The notes below the pieces were generated by a model. The model made no database searches. It was not told where the DNA came from and saw only the letters and a list, made by a program, of their open reading frames with translations. Source: Siphonodentalium dalli (taxonomy: Eukaryota > Mollusca > Scaphopoda > Gadilida > Siphonodentaliidae). From it: DNA of 64,000 nt. Location of the stretch: the NCBI GenBank assembly GCA_032622095.1, contig CP136066.1, positions 63,332,609 to 63,396,608 on the forward strand. Reading direction: 5' to 3'. The position numbers were made by a program, and so were the translations under genes. Numbering within the stretch: position 1 is the stretch's first letter; each line of letters opens with the position of its first letter. Below, in pieces: positions 11,539 to 22,234 of this stretch.

Positions 11539-12634
11539 GGAATTTATTTACCTAGGTGTAGAATATTTCTATACTGGAAGATTTTGTAGCACCATAAAGC
11601 ACACATATAATCTGGCCAGACGTGCACTGTACGGACTGTTAAATAAAGTTAGACATCTGTCTTTACCACCCGATTTGATGCTTAAGCTGTTTGATAGCAT
11701 GGTAGCACCGGTAATCTTATACGGTAGTGAAATATGGATTACAGAAAACATTCCAGAGACTTGAAACATTACATATGAAATTTTGCAAAATATTATTAGG
11801 AATGAAATCTAGTACACCAAACTACATGGTATATGGGGAACTTGGTAGGCACCCACTCATAATTGAAATTAAATGCAGACTGTTGTCATATTGGTCAAAG
11901 TTGGTATCCACAGATGGATCTGAACTCGCAAAAAACATACACCTTATTTTGATAATTGTATACGACAACAAACCAAGCCAGTCGGCTGAATTCAAATGGT
12001 TGAATCTCGTGAAGGAATCTCTGTACGAAGTATGACTAACATCTAATTGGGAAACCCAATCCTCCCTTACGAAATATTAAATCAAGCATGATCGAACAAC
12101 AATGGACACAAATAGGGAGTAAGATGTGCGATACATGTATATCTGACACAATCAGAGACGAGTATCATTTTGTACTCGTCTGTGGCAAATATAAATGTCT
12201 ACGAGAGCGCTATATCCCAAAAATATTACTGGGAAAATCCTTCGCGCGACAAGTTTCATGGGCTCTTATCAATAGAAAATATCTCTCGTTTGAAACAACT
12301 CTATATTTTCCTAAAAATTGCCTTTAGAGAAGTTTCTTAGTTTCAATTAATTATATACCTTGTGGAAGGCAGCTGAATTAGCTCATTGCATGGTCAATAA
12401 TTCAAACTGATAATCAAAATGACACTGAAAACATAAGGAAGAATATAACTTATGTATAATTACACGATTTTTAAAAGAACAAAATAAGGTACAAGGGAAA
12501 AAAAAGAACAAACTACACGTTTGTACGGAGTGGTCTCAATTTCATCATGTTTATATTGTATATAAAATATTGTATATATGTTTTGCATGTTACTCATTAG
12601 TTTGGGTCTTCGCAATAAAGCATTCATTCACTCC
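11539..12634 (+). pseudogene. LINE-B RT C-terminus and 3' end
   Basis: Coding resumes with EFIYLGVEYFYTGRF, a typical post-RT LINE block, then YGSEIWITEN and LETLHMKFCKILLG, and ends with a Cys/His cluster (CDTCISDTIRDEYHFVLVC, near 12130-12185) and a stop at 12325-12327. Frameshifts lie near 11760 and 12035-12060. The untranslated tail ends in GCAATAAAGCATTCATTCA at about 12611-12630, combining a polyadenylation signal and an (ATTC)n end. This marks the 3' terminus of LINE-B. Confidence 0.75.
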
Positions 12635-12662
12635 ATGTGCGACCGACTGTGTTGTTACAACG
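12635..12662 (+). repeat. 28-bp direct repeat, left copy
   Basis: The repeat begins ATGTGCGACCGACTGTGTTG and ends TACAACG. It recurs in the same orientation at 14793-14820 with one mismatch. The two copies bracket the MULE/FLYWCH remnants and the lysine-rich ORF, and may be related to that element's borders. I could not find matching inverted termini. Confidence 0.6.
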
Positions 12663-12879
12663 GGGTCGTCCCGTTTTGCAGACACCTATTGTTCTCGGTA
12701 GGTTATTGTAGAGGTGTGAATAATCCTCTTAATGACTACTTAGGCCTCACCTAGTTGGTTTGATTTTGATTGGATTCGGTATTTTTATGCCCTTTTTGAT
12801 TATGAGAAAGAACGGAGGTTTGGGTTGCATTTCTGACTGTTTATTAGTTGTGGATAATATAAAATACATGCAAATAATA

Positions 12880-13261
12880 ATGACAAAAACAAGATGTATA
12901 AACATTAACGAATTAGAAACTTATAAATGACAACAACCTGCTCAATGACCGCCGGAATAAGTTTGGATGTGAGCCCCTATCCACAGTTGCAGTTATCTGT
13001 GCAACCCCTCTAGGTGGTTCGTAGTCCTTGGCACAACAGTGTCAAAGCGGTTCCACATAGTTCTTATGTGGGCATCCTCCCCAGAAGGTTGTTATATAGG
13101 CTGTAAACTGTCTGTATCCTGGGGTCGACTTGTTGGTCATTGGTCAGTGAAATTTCGCTCTCTTCGAGTGTGGTGAACCAATCACCGCTGATCTGGTCAA
13201 CCGGTATATAAATGACAGCGCGATATCTCTTCTGATTAACATTCGTCATTATCACACACAA
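12880..13261 (-). pseudogene. MULE-type transposase C-terminal fragment
   Basis: On the minus strand YRAVIYIPVDQISGDWF and VYSLYNNLLGRM are followed, after a frameshift near 13065, by MWNRFDTVVPRTTNHLEGLH and an IGAHPNLF-like stretch. The W-N...P-R-T-x-N-x-x-E-G-x-H signature and the following H-P are typical of the C-terminal part of animal Mutator-like (MULE) transposases, which are often fused to FLYWCH fingers. Stops and shifts show it is dead. The FLYWCH-like piece at 14051-14464 on the same strand may be its N-terminal part. Confidence 0.6.
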
Positions 13262-13306
13262 TTTAGCAGTCGGACCTCCAGAGAGCTTGGATCGCCACCT
13301 CTCAGG

Positions 13307-13966
13307 ATGAACTCACCACCGTTAATACCAATTAGTGTCACTAATATGCTGGACGCCATGCATGTCACGCCTTGTCTGAGCTGGTCACTTCATGCTCATA
13401 AAGGCGGATACCAGCTGGTTCTGGATTTCCAAACCGGCCCGGCACAGCCCTTTTCAGGGCTCCCTACCGGACCGGAAAATACCAGATCAGCACGGAAACC
13501 ACGACAAAAGATGAACAAAAAAAAGAAGAAAACACCATCAAGGAAAAAAAGAGATGCCGAGAGACTAGCCGCGTGGAAAGAGAAGAAGGCGACGGATGTT
13601 ACACCAGCCAGCTCCTCCCATGCAGTCGAGATCCCGACCCAGTCTGTCCAGGAGATGGAATCACCACCACCATCGCCTCTACGGCCAGACGCGGACACCT
13701 CCGACTTCATCCCGAAGACTCCGGAATACAACGAGACAGAGCCTGACAATCCTATATCACCGGTAACCGAACAAGAAACAGATGCCACCCGCCTAGAGAT
13801 GGAAAACTACATGAAAGAATCAGCTAAATTACACGCCAGCGTAGACGAATCAATTAGGAAAGCAAAAGAGACTAGAATAACAGCAAAGGCAGCCTTTGAT
13901 AAAATATATCCTCCGAAAAGTAAAAACAAGAAAAGAAAAAAACTAAAAGCAACCAGCAAAAGCTAA
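13307..13966 (+). CDS. Lysine-rich ORF of a repeat element, function unknown
   Basis: This is an uninterrupted 219-codon ORF starting at the ATG at 13307. Its N-terminus contains a WSLHAHKGGYQLVLDFQ-like beta segment, followed by a highly basic KKKKKTPSRKKRDAERLAAW block (residues about 68-90). A Pro/Ser/Thr/Glu-rich low-complexity middle and a second basic C-terminus follow. Similar short beta segments plus basic blocks occur in ORF1-like proteins of animal transposable elements, but I cannot assign a family. It lies between the two minus-strand MULE/FLYWCH remnants, in opposite orientation. A nucleic-acid-binding role is only an inference from charge. Confidence 0.45.
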   Translation: MNSPPLIPISVTNMLDAMHVTPCLSWSLHAHKGGYQLVLDFQTGPAQPFSGLPTGPENTRSARKPRQKMNKKKKKTPSRKKRDAERLAAWKEKKATDVTPASSSHAVEIPTQSVQEMESPPPSPLRPDADTSDFIPKTPEYNETEPDNPISPVTEQETDATRLEMENYMKESAKLHASVDESIRKAKETRITAKAAFDKIYPPKSKNKKRKKLKATSKS

Positions 13967-14050
13967 ACATCCCAACCTCACTTTGCCTCCGGTCAGCCTC
14001 CGCATCTGAACAACATCAACAGCCTCAACAATCGATTTTCATCGAACATA

Positions 14051-14464
14051 TCAAGAAAGGGTGAAGGGAATAGCACAATGCGTTCCGACCATCCTACCCG
14101 GCCTGCGGCCGGAAACTACACAACAACTCTTCTGATTAATAGTTTCACGATTGGGTCGTCGTCGTCGTATTCTTTCTTCATCATGCATGTTTTCGTAGCA
14201 TATGTTATTACACTCTGACTGTAGTGGAAGAAGCAACCTTTATTGATGGCTGTCGAGAAAGTCAATCGTATGACGTTCTGAGCAGCAGTTATGTTTCGGT
14301 GAAAGGTTGCTGCCTAATTCTGCTATATGGTTCTTTGTATTAATTGTAGCACTACAAGTCTTTACACAACACACCCAATGAATATTTTCCACACGCCGAG
14401 ATCTGACTGCCTGCCGACCCTGCCGTTTTGGAATAAACGATGTATTAACTAGATAATTTGCCAT
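14051..14464 (-). pseudogene. FLYWCH-type zinc-finger fragment, probably of the MULE
   Basis: From the ATG at 14464 the frame reads SFIPKRQGRQAVRSRRVENI, then HWVCCVKTCSATINTK and a closing HNC. This follows the FLYWCH pattern (W-x-C, C, H-x-C or H-x-H) of about 60 residues. An in-frame stop near 14237 interrupts it, after which the same frame stays open to 14051. In animals FLYWCH fingers are common N-terminal DNA-binding domains of MULE transposases, and the matching C-terminal fragment lies 0.8 kb downstream on the same strand. Confidence 0.5.
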
Positions 14465-14513
14465 TATGATTTATGAAATATTGTCCATAGTCCAGTCCTT
14501 ATATATACAACAA

Positions 14514-15040
14514 ATATTCACGGTGAACATTAGTTAGTGTAACTTACATATGCGTGAAAAAAGTGACAGCAGTATAAACACGTGTAATGTGGCCTGGACA
14601 CAACACTAACTATTCACGGTGAACTTAGTGTAACTTACATATGCGCGAAAAACCAGTGACAACAATTACCGTGGCCTTAGTATAAACAAATTTAAGGTGG
14701 CCTGGACACAACACTTAACTTGGATCGGCCTAATTGCCAGCATTGTAACGGGTTGGTCTCACTTTGCAGACATACGGCAGGGGATTAACTCAATGTGCGA
14801 CCGACTGTGTTGGTACAACGCTGGCAATTAAACCGATCCAAGTTAAGTGTTGTGTCCAAGACAAAGACATGAAATACCTAAAGAACTGGCGCCCTATTAC
14901 AAACTGGCATCCGCTTGTATTGCTAGCCGCATGAAGAAAACGCTCCCTTTCATTATAAACGCAGATCAGGCAGGGTTTATAGTTAGTGTTGTGTCCAGGC
15001 CACATTAAACGTGTTTATACTGCTGTCACTTTTTTCGTGT
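14514..15040. repeat. Nested inverted repeat
   Basis: The outer arms (14555-14613 and 14979-15038) are inverted copies of about 59 bases with one or two mismatches, each holding AAAAAAGTGACAGCAGTATA. The inner arms (about 14702-14748 and 14815-14860) are a second inverted pair around ACACAACACTTAACTTGGAT. The left outer arm is also tandemly duplicated (CACGGTGAACxTTAGTGTAACTTACATATG twice). This is a foldback-type or MITE structure that has trapped other sequence in its loop. Confidence 0.7.
14861..14975 (+). pseudogene. Reverse transcriptase fragment trapped in inverted repeat
   Basis: About 115 bases encode DKDMKYLKNWRPIT and then, after a small gap, ASACIASRMKKTLPFII and NADQAG. This is the conserved RT block found in many LINEs (K-N-W-R-P-I-x-L-L ... 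I-A-x-R-M/I-K-x-x-L-P-x-I-I-x-x-D-Q-x-G). It matches none of the four LINEs in the window, so it came from another family. Confidence 0.65.
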
Positions 15041-15249
15041 CCCTTGAAATAGGTGGCAATTTGAGCGAGGAATGTACAGAATGATGACCAGGATTGTTTA
15101 AAACGAAGAACCTAGTAACAGTAATACATCGAATACCTGATTGGTATTTATGCTAGTCACCTTTGACACAATCAATATGAAATTATTTAACCCGACAATA
15201 GAATGTCAATCTTTCTCAATGAATATTATTCCAAGTGCTACCAGATGTG

Positions 15250-15640
15250 ATGGTACATATGAGGTGGATATGTCGTGGATAATATTTAATTATCGACGAC
15301 TGGGCTTAGACTGGGCTAGACGAGGTTGATGCGGGTTCATATGAGGTGGATATGTCGTGGATAACATTTAATTATCGAAGACTGGGCTAGACGAGGTTGA
15401 TGCGGGTTCATATGAGGTGGATATGTCGTGGATAACATTTAATTATCGAAGACTGGGCTAGACGATGTTGATGCGGGTTCATATGAGGTGGATATGTCGT
15501 GGATAACATTTAATTATCGAAGACTGGGCTAGACGAGGTTGTGATGGTACATATGAGGGGGATATGTCGTGGATAACATTTAATTATCGAAGACTGGGCT
15601 AGACTGGGCTAGACTGGGCTAGCCGAGGTTGATGCGGGTT
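15250..15640. repeat. 71-bp tandem repeat (about five units)
   Basis: The segment CATATGAGGTGGATATGTCG starts at 15256, 15338, 15409 and 15480, and a variant starts at 15550, so the main period is 70-71 bases (first spacing 82). Units share GATAACATTTAATTATCGAA and GACTGGGCTAGACGAGGTTG. Near 15600 a 10-base GACTGGGCTA sub-unit is itself triplicated. It is a minisatellite with no coding content. Confidence 0.85.
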
Positions 15641-15645
15641 CATAC

Positions 15646-18040
15646 CCTGACTTTATTGGGCGAAAATTGAGACCGATTTTAAAACTAGATGTGAGACAAA
15701 GAACATCTCATTGTGCTATCCGATAAATACATGACCACCTCGATAAGAAATGATAATTTTGTTCACACTCACTGAAGCAATCACATTCGAAGCAATGATT
15801 TTGATTCTGAGTCGGTGCCTCCATTAATCTGTTATATATACAATGAACAATTGTTGTACAATAGCTTCGACACACAGAATACGGCCGTGATAACAACGAG
15901 TGCATTTTTCCAGACCCTAAATCACCATCGCCGCTTTCATTGACTAGTGTCCAATAACGCAAAGAAGATGAGATTCAGAAAAATATAACGCTCGTCGTAC
16001 AAAATTGGTACATCTTTTGCATCTTCCAAAAAATTATCTGATCAGTGATAAACATAAGAATAGTCATGTCCAGAATGAGAATCCCTCTTGTGTGTCTAAC
16101 TTAATTATGCAGTTTCTGTTGAACAATATCGCCACGAAGGACCGCTGTATTTGCAATATATGAACGCGATAACCTTCAGACATATCAAATGTTATATCCA
16201 ACTTGGTGGAAAGGTCAATTTGTCTGCGTTATGCTACATCTGGGCGGGTCATATTCAGACCAGGAGACCTGCTGCTACTGCAGGTACCATTGGTGTTTGA
16301 AACGTAAAACCCATGTCATTAATGCATCAATCAGGCTGTATTCAATATTCGTATTTACAGACAACACCGGCGGAAAACAATAGGGCGAATAATTCCTCGT
16401 CCCCATATCGTCCCGATTGTACAAAGATATATGCATGTATTCCTCACACGCTGTTCAGTAAATACTAAACTACGGCTATCGTGTGAAGTTACTTATTTCG
16501 CTCAGCACATTCGGAGTTGTTATGGATGAGTTATTGTAGATCAGATTCTGGTCTGCACAGAAGTTGTTGCTATTTGTCATTTCTGAGATGCAGCGACAAA
16601 TTAAACCAAGACTCGTGATCACATTTTGTTTTACCCATTTGTACACCAAACACTACCACAATATAGTATCAGGATATGCACTACACACGGTCCACTTACG
16701 TCGCACATAGTGGGGTAACTAATTATACGTTTGAATTTAACTGGCGTTAGATGTGACGAGTGTGTGAAATTATAATGCTTTGATCATGAACGGCCATAAT
16801 CAAAATATGGTATGTTTTCAGACATCCGACCAGCAGGTCCCAAACCGCAATATCTTTGGACTTATCTAGAAAGTTATTATACGCTTCCTGGTATCAACCT
16901 GTGTATGGCATGTATACAAATAATTGCAATTGTCGTCCTTTTCATTTTGGTGCCATATTGAGCTAAAATTTACACTGGAATACCAAAAGTCAAAAATGTA
17001 TCAGTCTACATGATAAAAATCCATGACAATACTCCGATATATATGCTGTTTTATGAATGTACAGTCTTCCAGAAGTGACCCTACCTACTCATCAGCATAG
17101 AAAGATATGGGTGATATGACTGTTCATCTAGCATTGGATAATGTCCATATTTGGGGTACCTCGTCTTACAAGCAATTTTTCTGTCACTTCTGGAAATCAC
17201 GAGTGCACATGGGGTGACAAGAGAATCCAGTACTATACTATACAGGAATCGAAATATATAGGGACATAGTTTGACAGTTTATGTGATATACTACATCGCT
17301 GGTATTTTCGTTGTTGGAAATGTCGCTTAGAGTCTTGACTTTGCAACAATATCTACTGCTAGTACAAGCAAATACCTCCCACCATTAAGCAGCTGACAAA
17401 CTACAAGTGAAAAATCAACCAGTTTTCCATCTCCTTGTGTGCGATATATGTGTCATGGAAATAATCCGGTAAATGTTAGAATACAAAATTCAACGAGTCT
17501 ATTGCGTGATAATGAAACTGAACGAACCTGTATGATTTGACGGTTTGATAATTTGCTGGATATATCCTCTTGCGAACTGGGCATCAATGGCTATTGGTCA
17601 ATGAGATCCATTTATATTTACTTTTAGAACGGTATACATGAGACCCAATATATCAGTAGCTCCGTTCTTGTAACCACGCATCGTTGATAAAGGGTAGCTA
17701 ACGATTCGTATCAGCATGAGTTATTTGATGAGATATATATCCGAATTGGTTGATTGGTTAATTTTGTTATTCGCGGTCGAATTTTGTTACAAATAGCCAT
17801 ATAGAGTGCCAAATATGCTTAAATGTCGTGTTAGATTTAATATAACCTACATAATTTCCTTACTCATTTCGCAAATATAGTCAGACAGCCATCTGCATTA
17901 AATCAATCATGTTTATTGTGAAATAATTTGCACAACGTGCCACCGATTTCGAATAACAAATCTTACTTGAACGCGAATGAATGCAAAATTGTCGATCCTC
18001 TCACTCGTGGGTACCAATCGGGTTGTCAATGTTAATAGAA
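15646..18040. other. Intergenic DNA, no gene seen
   Basis: No frame longer than chance, no domain and no strong repeat could be supported. The sequence is host-like, moderately AT-rich and free of recognisable LINE or MITE pieces. Confidence 0.45.
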
Positions 18041-18830
18041 CTGGCCTCTGTCGCGTTCTGGTTTTGCATTGTGATGGTGGTGTTAATTGCGACATGACAG
18101 ATTTTACAAGTTCCATCCATATACCGGCCACCGTATTGGCAGCCATCTTGGGGTTAATATGTCATGTAGTAACCCCCCGACGGCATGACATTATCGTACA
18201 TACAAATTATATCCAACCACGCTACAGTATTGTCTTTATGCATTTTGAGAATATGACAAAAATAGGTTTCGATTAGTTTTGGACTAAACCAATTAAATAT
18301 TTAATTAAAAAATGGGGCCATGAGGTGCTTTGTATACCGGTTTCACTCAAATGTTCTAGTCGATGGATCGGGATATATATACTACATAAAAATGTAGCAG
18401 TTTATCAACGGCCGTTGTGTTAGTTAAGCCATTTTGGCAAGTAATCGTGCGTTCTTACAAATTTCACAATTCCCACATATATACCGGCCACCATATTGGC
18501 AGCCATCATGGGTTATTAGGCCAGTTTTTAAACCAAGACAGAACGAAATTACCGTGTACACTAATTATCTCCACCCTTAATACATTATTTTCATTTTTGC
18601 CTCCCGGAAGAAGACAAAATGCATTTCAGATTATCTTTTTTGGGAAAAAATCTAAAATATGTTAAAAAATTGAGTCAGAATGTACACTATATACTATTTT
18701 TACTTTAATGCTCGACTATGTCGATCGAAACATATGTTAGAAATACCTTAGCAGTCCACCAACGACCGTTGTGTTAATTTCGCAATTTGGCACATAATCG
18801 TGCGTTCTCTGTGCCTTACACCACAGCCTG
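18041..18830. repeat. Diverged tandem repeat, period about 370 bp
   Basis: The motif ATATACCGGCCACC, then TATTGGCAGCCATC, occurs at 18119 and again at 18479. A block with CAACGGCCGTTGTGTTAGTT at about 18405 recurs, diverged, as CAACGACCGTTGTGTTAATT at about 18759, each followed by ATCGTGCGTTCT. At least two, partly three, old tandem units are present. Confidence 0.5.
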
Positions 18831-20585
18831 ACGCCTCTCAGCTTTAGGGGGAGGGTTGATTGTTCTGCCTTTGATAAAAAATAATGCGATCAACAGCGAT
18901 AAGTGATATATTATAACGTAGCTAACTGGCAGCAGTTTCCCATGGTATAAAATAATTGGGCATAACTATCTTACTTCTGATTTTATTAGAAACGAAAGAC
19001 AACGCTTTGAGTGAATCCTCATATTCTTCCCACCCTAAATAGTATTTGACGTCACATGACGTCATGACTGTCATTCCGAGATTCAATGATTACATGTATT
19101 ACCTTAACCTGTTTATCGCCCCATTTACAGGTGTCAACATTGGACGAATATCTCTTATCAAAAGGTGTGAATATACTCTGTCAAATATGTCGGCTTTATT
19201 TTAAAAAACGACCGATTTGATCACCAGGGGTGCTATTCACCGGCTGGGTTTATAATATAGTCCAGGTAGTTTACGAGGCGACGCTCAATGCGAAGCTATC
19301 GGTGGACATATCGATGGGAAGACATCGCCGCGCCATATAGGATTATCCAATCAAGGTGATTGGCGTCAATCATAGATTGACCACCGGTCACATAAACATG
19401 CTGCGTGTAACAGTACACGTTTGTACACATTTCAACAATGAGCAACCGAGGAAAAGGACGTGAGGCAAAATATACCACCGACGACATGAGGGGGTCTACA
19501 AAAAAAATCCGTATATAGGTCCGGGGTGGGTGGGTGGTCCAGAGGCCGAAACAATCGTGCTTGTAATTTGTTTTCCAAAATGGTTTGTTTTCAAACAATT
19601 TACAAGTACTGACCATGTAATGTTGTTTGTAAGCATGTTAGTATCATGTTTGTTGGCATATGGCTATATAGACAGCTATAGTGACTATTTATCCTCAGAT
19701 TTAGCAACATTCTGGATTTCACAGGATCCCGTCCCACTTCTCAGTGGAAAACCGTAATGTATTACCCAGTTGTATTACCCGAATAATAGTTATAAAATAA
19801 AATAAAATGTATCACAAATACTACATGGTGAATACTCAATGATGACTAGATATCATTGACCCGATTGTTGCATAACATGAAATTGAAAAGGGTATCTCAT
19901 AAAGTTCTAATGTCTGAAATACTGTCTTGTTCTGGCATGCAATCAAATTCATTCCTTCTGGTTATTTCTCATCTTTTTAATGATTGCAAGTAATGTTAAT
20001 TTGCAGCACTTATCCAAATAAAACTGAATTGGTTATGATGAATGGCCGTTACTGTTTATTGTTCAGACAATCCCAACTGAAGGTGACGCGATTCTCTTTG
20101 AATTTACGAACTTCATCTTGAAGCTTATATAATTAAATACTGCTCAACAAGACTAAACTACAATACTAATTGTATACTGTTATCGCTTACAAATAGATGA
20201 ACTGAAATAATGTGATGCATTCAGATGCTTTGAGAAATGACATTCCTCAATGTCTTCAAAGTTCAAACTAAAATCAAGAATAAAATCTGACTGAGACTAT
20301 ACTGCAGACTCTAGTGCACAAATATGCATACAAATGGTTGAGTTATAATAATGCAAAATGTGTTTACGGATGGAACCAAGTTGGTAGCTCTGGTATGCAT
20401 CGACAGGCAAAACCTGTGATATGCAGTAATATCTGAATACATCCTTCCCGTATCATTCAGGTCTATCACCATACCAAACCACTTCAAAATTCGACAACCG
20501 ACACTTCAACTTATATGGAAAAAACTTTGTACGGATTGAATTTCATAAACAGGGCCCATGGATAACTACGTCTATCACGAATTCA
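18831..20585. other. Intergenic DNA, no gene seen
   Basis: Nothing that I can support. A few open frames of 75-106 codons on either strand have no recognisable motif, no splice signals that join them, and are within chance expectation. Confidence 0.4.
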
Positions 20586-20589
20586 CATA

Positions 20590-20820
20590 AAAACATCACG
20601 TTTCAATCGCGCCCGCTATTAAACGCGATTCGCCCAATCGTGACCGCGAAGTGGGGTTCACAAAACGCGCCTCTCCGTTATTGCCACTATCTGAGAAAAG
20701 TCGACATTTCAATTCTGATCGCGGGAGAGATCGCGGGTCTGTCTCGGTATATTTATGACCCCGTGGTGTGAATGTCTGGCGCGGGCTGTATTATAGTATC
20801 GCGGGTTACCGCGATAATAA
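20590..20820. repeat. CGCGG-rich dispersed segment, copy 1
   Basis: The segment has many CGCG, CGCGGG and CGCGAT words (for example GACCGCGAAGTGG, GATCGCGGGAGAGATCGCGG) in an otherwise AT-rich region. A similar segment with CCGCGAAGTGG and CCCGCGATG words lies at 23975-24185. They look like two copies of one old repeat, but I cannot align them end to end by eye. Confidence 0.4.
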
Positions 20821-21994
20821 AAAAAACAATTGCGCGTGCAGAGTTTCATTAACAACAAAATCAATCTCAGTTTTATCAACTGGATCATGTCATATCAGAT
20901 TTGTAAAGCATATATGGTGATGCCCGTCTAACAAAACAGTGCAGCGTGTGGCTTTCGTCATATATGCGCTACATGCAGTATGGACATTAACTATTTGCGT
21001 GAACATGTCAAAAGTTGACTTTAAAATGTTCAGGATTAGGTAAATAGCATGATGAGTAAATTGGTAATTTTTGTCATCACGCCTGCGGCCATACGACGGT
21101 GTTCAGTTACCTCATATCGCATATATTGGCCACGATATATCTATCAAAACTGATGAATGTTATCATAATTTCATTTATAATAAATTTGGTACTGCGTGTT
21201 AACGCGGAGTTGAATATCATTTGAAAACAGTTGTAAATGTATCTCGCTGGCAAGCAGTTAGTTGATTGATTATCATGCATCCATGTGTAGTGATGTTCAA
21301 GTAATAATTGCAACAAACAGCCGTATGCTGCATGTTGGTTGTGCTATTTATATAAACACCCCTAGACATGAGTGGGGACCCATGAAGCTACTTTTGTTAT
21401 CTTCACCTTGGCTGATATCACCACAACAACCACACACATACATCATAGAACATTTAAAAGTATACTTTTAGCAATGAATGGTAGAATTGTTTTTATGCAG
21501 ATGTTTGCAAATTTACTTGTATAAAATCGATCCATGTGTTTTCCGGTTTGCGTTTGTATATATAAATCCATATATTTCGCGGTTTGATTTCAAAATTACC
21601 AGCACTATAGTCGTTACCTTCAGGCGGTGGGCAACAAGACACTTTCGCGTATGTTACCGTTCACGCCCCAGATTAAAGGCCGTTACATACCACCGAGGGT
21701 TAGTGTCATGTCGTTGACCAAAGGTGTTACACTGTGTGCGCTTGGCATGAATTATACATCTGTTACTCAACTGAATTTCCAGAATCTATTCAGCAACCCG
21801 TATGTGAATGCGTGAACGTGTGATAAGACCATGAGTAACTTTCCGGGATTTAGTAATCTTCCACAATAGAAGCAATACGATGGGCAGACAACTATCCATA
21901 CGATGAGTATATATTGTGGATATCACACACGAACAATCTATAAACATTACTTTCTTCACCGAGGAACGTACTCGTATCTTTGAAAGTTTCCGTG
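20821..21994. other. Intergenic DNA upstream of a candidate exon
   Basis: No gene is visible. The end of this stretch would contain the promoter if the candidate first exon at 21995 is real. I see no clear TATA box within 100 bases of it. Confidence 0.4.
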
Positions 21995-22234
21995 ATGTCT
22001 AAGCGTGTTCGTAGAAGCAGCCATTGCTTAGTGCAATTTCTCACAGAAGACAGATTGGTTACGATACTGTCGATACGATACATTCGCTGTGATGGTGTGA
22101 TTTCTAGAGGTGACGTGGTTCGTGGTCAGTGGGGGTTCTGCCCAGAAGACGAAGACGATTGCGAAATTATTGCGCTCGGTGATTCTATATCTCTACTGGC
22201 GACTAAACGAGCATACGAGGCGAAACAAAAAGAG
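21995..22234 (+). CDS. Candidate first exon of a host gene, SH3/Tudor-like N-terminal domain
   Basis: An ATG at 21995 (G at -3) opens exactly 80 codons ending at a consensus splice donor, GAG|GTAAGT, in phase 0. The peptide starts basic (SKRVRR), then reads CLVQFLTEDRLVTILSIRYI and GDVVRGQWG, and ends CEIIALGDSISLLATKRAYE. The pattern of a hydrophobic W/F strand, a D/E-rich turn, K/R-x-x-W-G and E-I-I-A-L-G resembles the small beta-barrel N-terminal segments found in BEN-domain or chromatin-linked invertebrate proteins. This is a resemblance only. The downstream exons are not identified with certainty. The exon at 24971 is phase-compatible. Confidence 0.45.

Noticed and set aside
14555-15038. 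Long terminal repeat retrotransposon candidate because of repeated ends
   Set aside because: The repeats are inverted, not direct, and no gag, protease or RNase H is present; a foldback or MITE structure fits better.
19296-19616. 106-codon minus-strand frame
   Set aside because: No motif, no neighbours that support it, within chance length.
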